DNA of 34,529 nucleotides from CAYJPK01 sp964372035. GTDB lineage: Bacteria; Desulfobacterota; Desulfovibrionia; Desulfovibrionales; Desulfovibrionaceae. Made by a program: the position numbers and the translations under genes. The notes beneath the pieces are model-generated. The model saw only the letters and a program-made list of their open reading frames with translations, did no database searches and was not told the DNA's origin. The stretch is from positions 1 to 34,529 of the forward strand of contig CAYJPK010000014.1 of the NCBI GenBank assembly GCA_964372035.1. Reading direction: 5' to 3'. The stretch's first letter is position 1; each line of letters begins with the position of its first letter. Below are positions 32,459 through 34,529 of this stretch, piece by piece.

Positions 32459-34432
32459 ATGAAGATTTTTAATCATTATGTTGTTGCCAGTGCACTTGTT
32501 TTAAGTGGTGCATTTGCTGGTAGCGCTTTAGCAGAGGAAATTACAACTGAAGCAGTTGAGGTTAAATCCACAACTGCAACACGTAGTGTGAAGGACTTAA
32601 TGGACGTTCCGATGTCTGTTACTGTTATTGGACAAGAAGAAATTGCAAGAACAAATGCAAGTAATGTTAGTGAGTTACTTCGTTTAGTTCCTGGTGTTGG
32701 AGTTGTAACTAATAATAGACCAAATGTTGACCGTGTTCAAATTCGTGGTGAACACGCACGTAACACTTTGATTTTAGTTGATGGACAAAAAATTTCTGAT
32801 ATTTCAAATGTTGATGGTGCAGAGTTTGTAATTAACCCATCTTCAATTGAGCGTATTGAAGTAATTAAAGGTCCAGCTTCTGTTCTTTATGGTTCAGATG
32901 CTCTTGGTGGTGTTGTAAATATTATCACTAAAAAAGGTGGAGATAAGCCTATTCAAGGTGAAATCAGAACTTCATTTGATAGTGTAACTAACGGAGCTGA
33001 AGTTTCAACTAGTCTTTATGGTAGCTATAAAGGTTTAAATTATCGTATTTTAGGTTCAACTGAAAATCATCATAATTATGAAGCTTATAATGGTGAACTT
33101 CCACACAGTGAGATGGATAGTTGGAATGGCGATGTGTTCTTAAGTTATGATTTTAACGAGAACTTTACATTAGGTGCTAGCTATTCACATTTTTTCAAAA
33201 ACAATCAATATGAAGATTATAGGACTAATATTACTCCTCCAACTACTTACACAGATTGGGAGCAAACAAGAGATAAATATGCTGCATTTGCAGAGTTAAA
33301 AAATATTAGCGATTATTTATCACGCATTAGAGCAGATTTTTATTATCAAGAAAATCAACGTGAATCTAACGGTTACAACTTTAAAACTGGAACTGATGTT
33401 TTCACAAGTGGTTATGATAATACATCAACTGCAACAGGTATAAGTTTACAGACTGATTGGACTTTTGGTGATAATACTTTTGTTATTGCTGGCTATGAAT
33501 ATTTAAAGGAAGAACTTGAGTATTATACTGTTAAAACTTTAAATAAAGTACGTGACTTAGAGCGTGATGGTAGTCAAACAACTCACTCAGCTTTTATTTC
33601 TGTAGAACACACCTTACCTTATGATTTTATTCTTAACTATGGTATGCGCTATTCTTTCTTTGAAACAGATATGAAAAAATACCAAAATCAAACTAATTTT
33701 GATAATAAATCAGAATCAAGACCAGTGTTTAATGTTGGTTTAGTATGGCGTGGCATTGAAGACTTAGCGCTTCGTGCAACTTGGACACAGGGCTATAGAG
33801 TACCATCTATTTATGAAAAATACGCAGTTTTCGTTGCTAATCCAGATTTAAAAAATGAAACTTCTGATAACTTTGAAATTGGTGCAAGATATACTGGTGG
33901 AAATTGGGATATTGATGCTGTAGTATTTTATAGTAAAGCAAAAGACTTTATCAGTACAAAACAAGATGAAGTTACAGGTGACTGGCTTTATCAAAACGTA
34001 GATGAAGTTGATAAATATGGCGTTGAGCTTTCAGCGGCTTATAATTTTGAAAATGGTTTAACACCATACGGAACCTTCGTATATTTAAGAGAAAAAACTG
34101 TTGGTGCTCCAAATGATTATAATGGTTTACCAGATTTTACTTCAACAATTGGTGTAAGATACTTTAAATCATTCAAAGATGGTTTGATTCGTGTTAATGC
34201 AGATCTTTATGTTTATGCACAATCAAGAATTGAAAACACTTTGAAAGCTAACGAAGTGCCAGGTTATGCAACTGTTAACTTAAGCACAGGCTTAGAGTGG
34301 GGCAAAGAGCAACAATTCTTCGCGCAAGTTGAGCTTAAAAACATCTTAGATAAGCGTTATAAGACTTGGTCAATCACTAACTATGAACAAGCAGGATTTA
34401 ACTCAGCCTTAACACTAGGTTATCGCTTCTAA
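32459..34432 (+). CDS. TonB-dependent outer-membrane receptor 2 (paralogue)
   Basis: A 657-residue TonB-dependent transporter paralogous to the preceding gene. The signal peptide MKIFNHYVVASALVLSGAFAGSALA differs from that of receptor 1 at few positions; plug motifs (VPMSVTVIG, LLRLVPGVGVV, VQIRGEHARNTLILVDGQK, IERIEVIKGPASVLYGSDALGGVVNIITK) and the barrel end FFAQVELKNILDKRYKT...LGYRF align closely. The barrel is about 40 residues shorter; where receptor 1 has a Tyr/Gly/Ser/Trp-rich loop before NPNL, this one has a short YAVFVANPDL, and GYRVPS lies at the FRAP position. The extracellular loops therefore differ, suggesting different ligands. AGGGGA sits just before the ATG at 32459. Confidence 0.93.
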   Translation: MKIFNHYVVASALVLSGAFAGSALAEEITTEAVEVKSTTATRSVKDLMDVPMSVTVIGQEEIARTNASNVSELLRLVPGVGVVTNNRPNVDRVQIRGEHARNTLILVDGQKISDISNVDGAEFVINPSSIERIEVIKGPASVLYGSDALGGVVNIITKKGGDKPIQGEIRTSFDSVTNGAEVSTSLYGSYKGLNYRILGSTENHHNYEAYNGELPHSEMDSWNGDVFLSYDFNENFTLGASYSHFFKNNQYEDYRTNITPPTTYTDWEQTRDKYAAFAELKNISDYLSRIRADFYYQENQRESNGYNFKTGTDVFTSGYDNTSTATGISLQTDWTFGDNTFVIAGYEYLKEELEYYTVKTLNKVRDLERDGSQTTHSAFISVEHTLPYDFILNYGMRYSFFETDMKKYQNQTNFDNKSESRPVFNVGLVWRGIEDLALRATWTQGYRVPSIYEKYAVFVANPDLKNETSDNFEIGARYTGGNWDIDAVVFYSKAKDFISTKQDEVTGDWLYQNVDEVDKYGVELSAAYNFENGLTPYGTFVYLREKTVGAPNDYNGLPDFTSTIGVRYFKSFKDGLIRVNADLYVYAQSRIENTLKANEVPGYATVNLSTGLEWGKEQQFFAQVELKNILDKRYKTWSITNYEQAGFNSALTLGYRF

Positions 34433-34529
34433 TAGTTATAATTTTATTACATTTAAGCTAATATTTTTTAATATATAGTCGATGATGAAAAATATTTTAA
34501 CATATTATAATAAAAGAATTTAGTAGTTA

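Noticed and set aside
32284..32472. A 62-codon plus-strand frame with a hydrophobic start, upstream of TonB receptor 2
   Set aside because: No ribosome binding site; it contains the 12-bp inverted repeat and overlaps the receptor start. Probably chance in A/T-rich DNA.

Overview
The window reads as AT-rich chromosomal DNA from a Gram-negative anaerobe. The best guess is a low-GC, host-associated relative of Desulfovibrionaceae; this is an inference from gene content. Pointers are AhbC (siroheme-dependent heme synthesis), HemL, anaerobic-type corrin enzymes (CbiD and fused CbiE-CbiT), an RpoH with a long acidic N-terminus, two TonB-dependent receptors and lipoproteins. There is one scaffold gap of 100 N (24632-24731).

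Left part (1-13950). Minus strand: a mandelate-racemase-like enolase superfamily enzyme, a YhcC-type radical SAM protein, a deacetylase-like protein whose expected metal ligands are not visible, and rlmH. A plus-strand operon follows: tsaC, a Nudix hydrolase, rpoH, a TPR lipoprotein, a LolB-like lipoprotein and hemL. It ends at a strong terminator shared with a convergent methyltransferase gene. Then come asnS, gcvT and rsmE on the plus strand.

Middle part (13950-24470). A tight minus-strand operon of five genes: speB, ahbC, cbiD, cbiET and holB. It is followed by divergent xthA, an 866-residue MalT-type LuxR regulator, a DUF1653 protein and ung. The terminators after rsmE and xthA share nearly the same sequence. 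After ung lies a structured 105-bp tandem repeat that runs into the assembly gap.

Right part (24734-34529). A periplasmic-sensor GGDEF-EAL protein with a degenerate GGDEF signature and an intact EAL domain; a CAU-anticodon tRNA with promoter and terminator; then an accessory locus that looks devoted to iron or heme. This locus has a decayed nitrogenase-component-1-like gene (an in-frame TGA directly before a conserved STC...IIGDD motif) divergent from a hutX-type heme-carrier gene, then a small tyrosine-phosphatase-like protein with a CX4R loop, then two tandem paralogous TonB-dependent receptors. Both divergent promoters, and the region before the first receptor, carry sequences resembling DtxR/IdeR operators (TTAGCCTAA core; TTAGATTAG half sites). 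The most unusual content is this candidate metal-regulated set joining a nitrogenase-like protein, a heme carrier, a phosphatase-like protein and outer-membrane receptors. In this genome the nitrogenase-like member appears to be dying.
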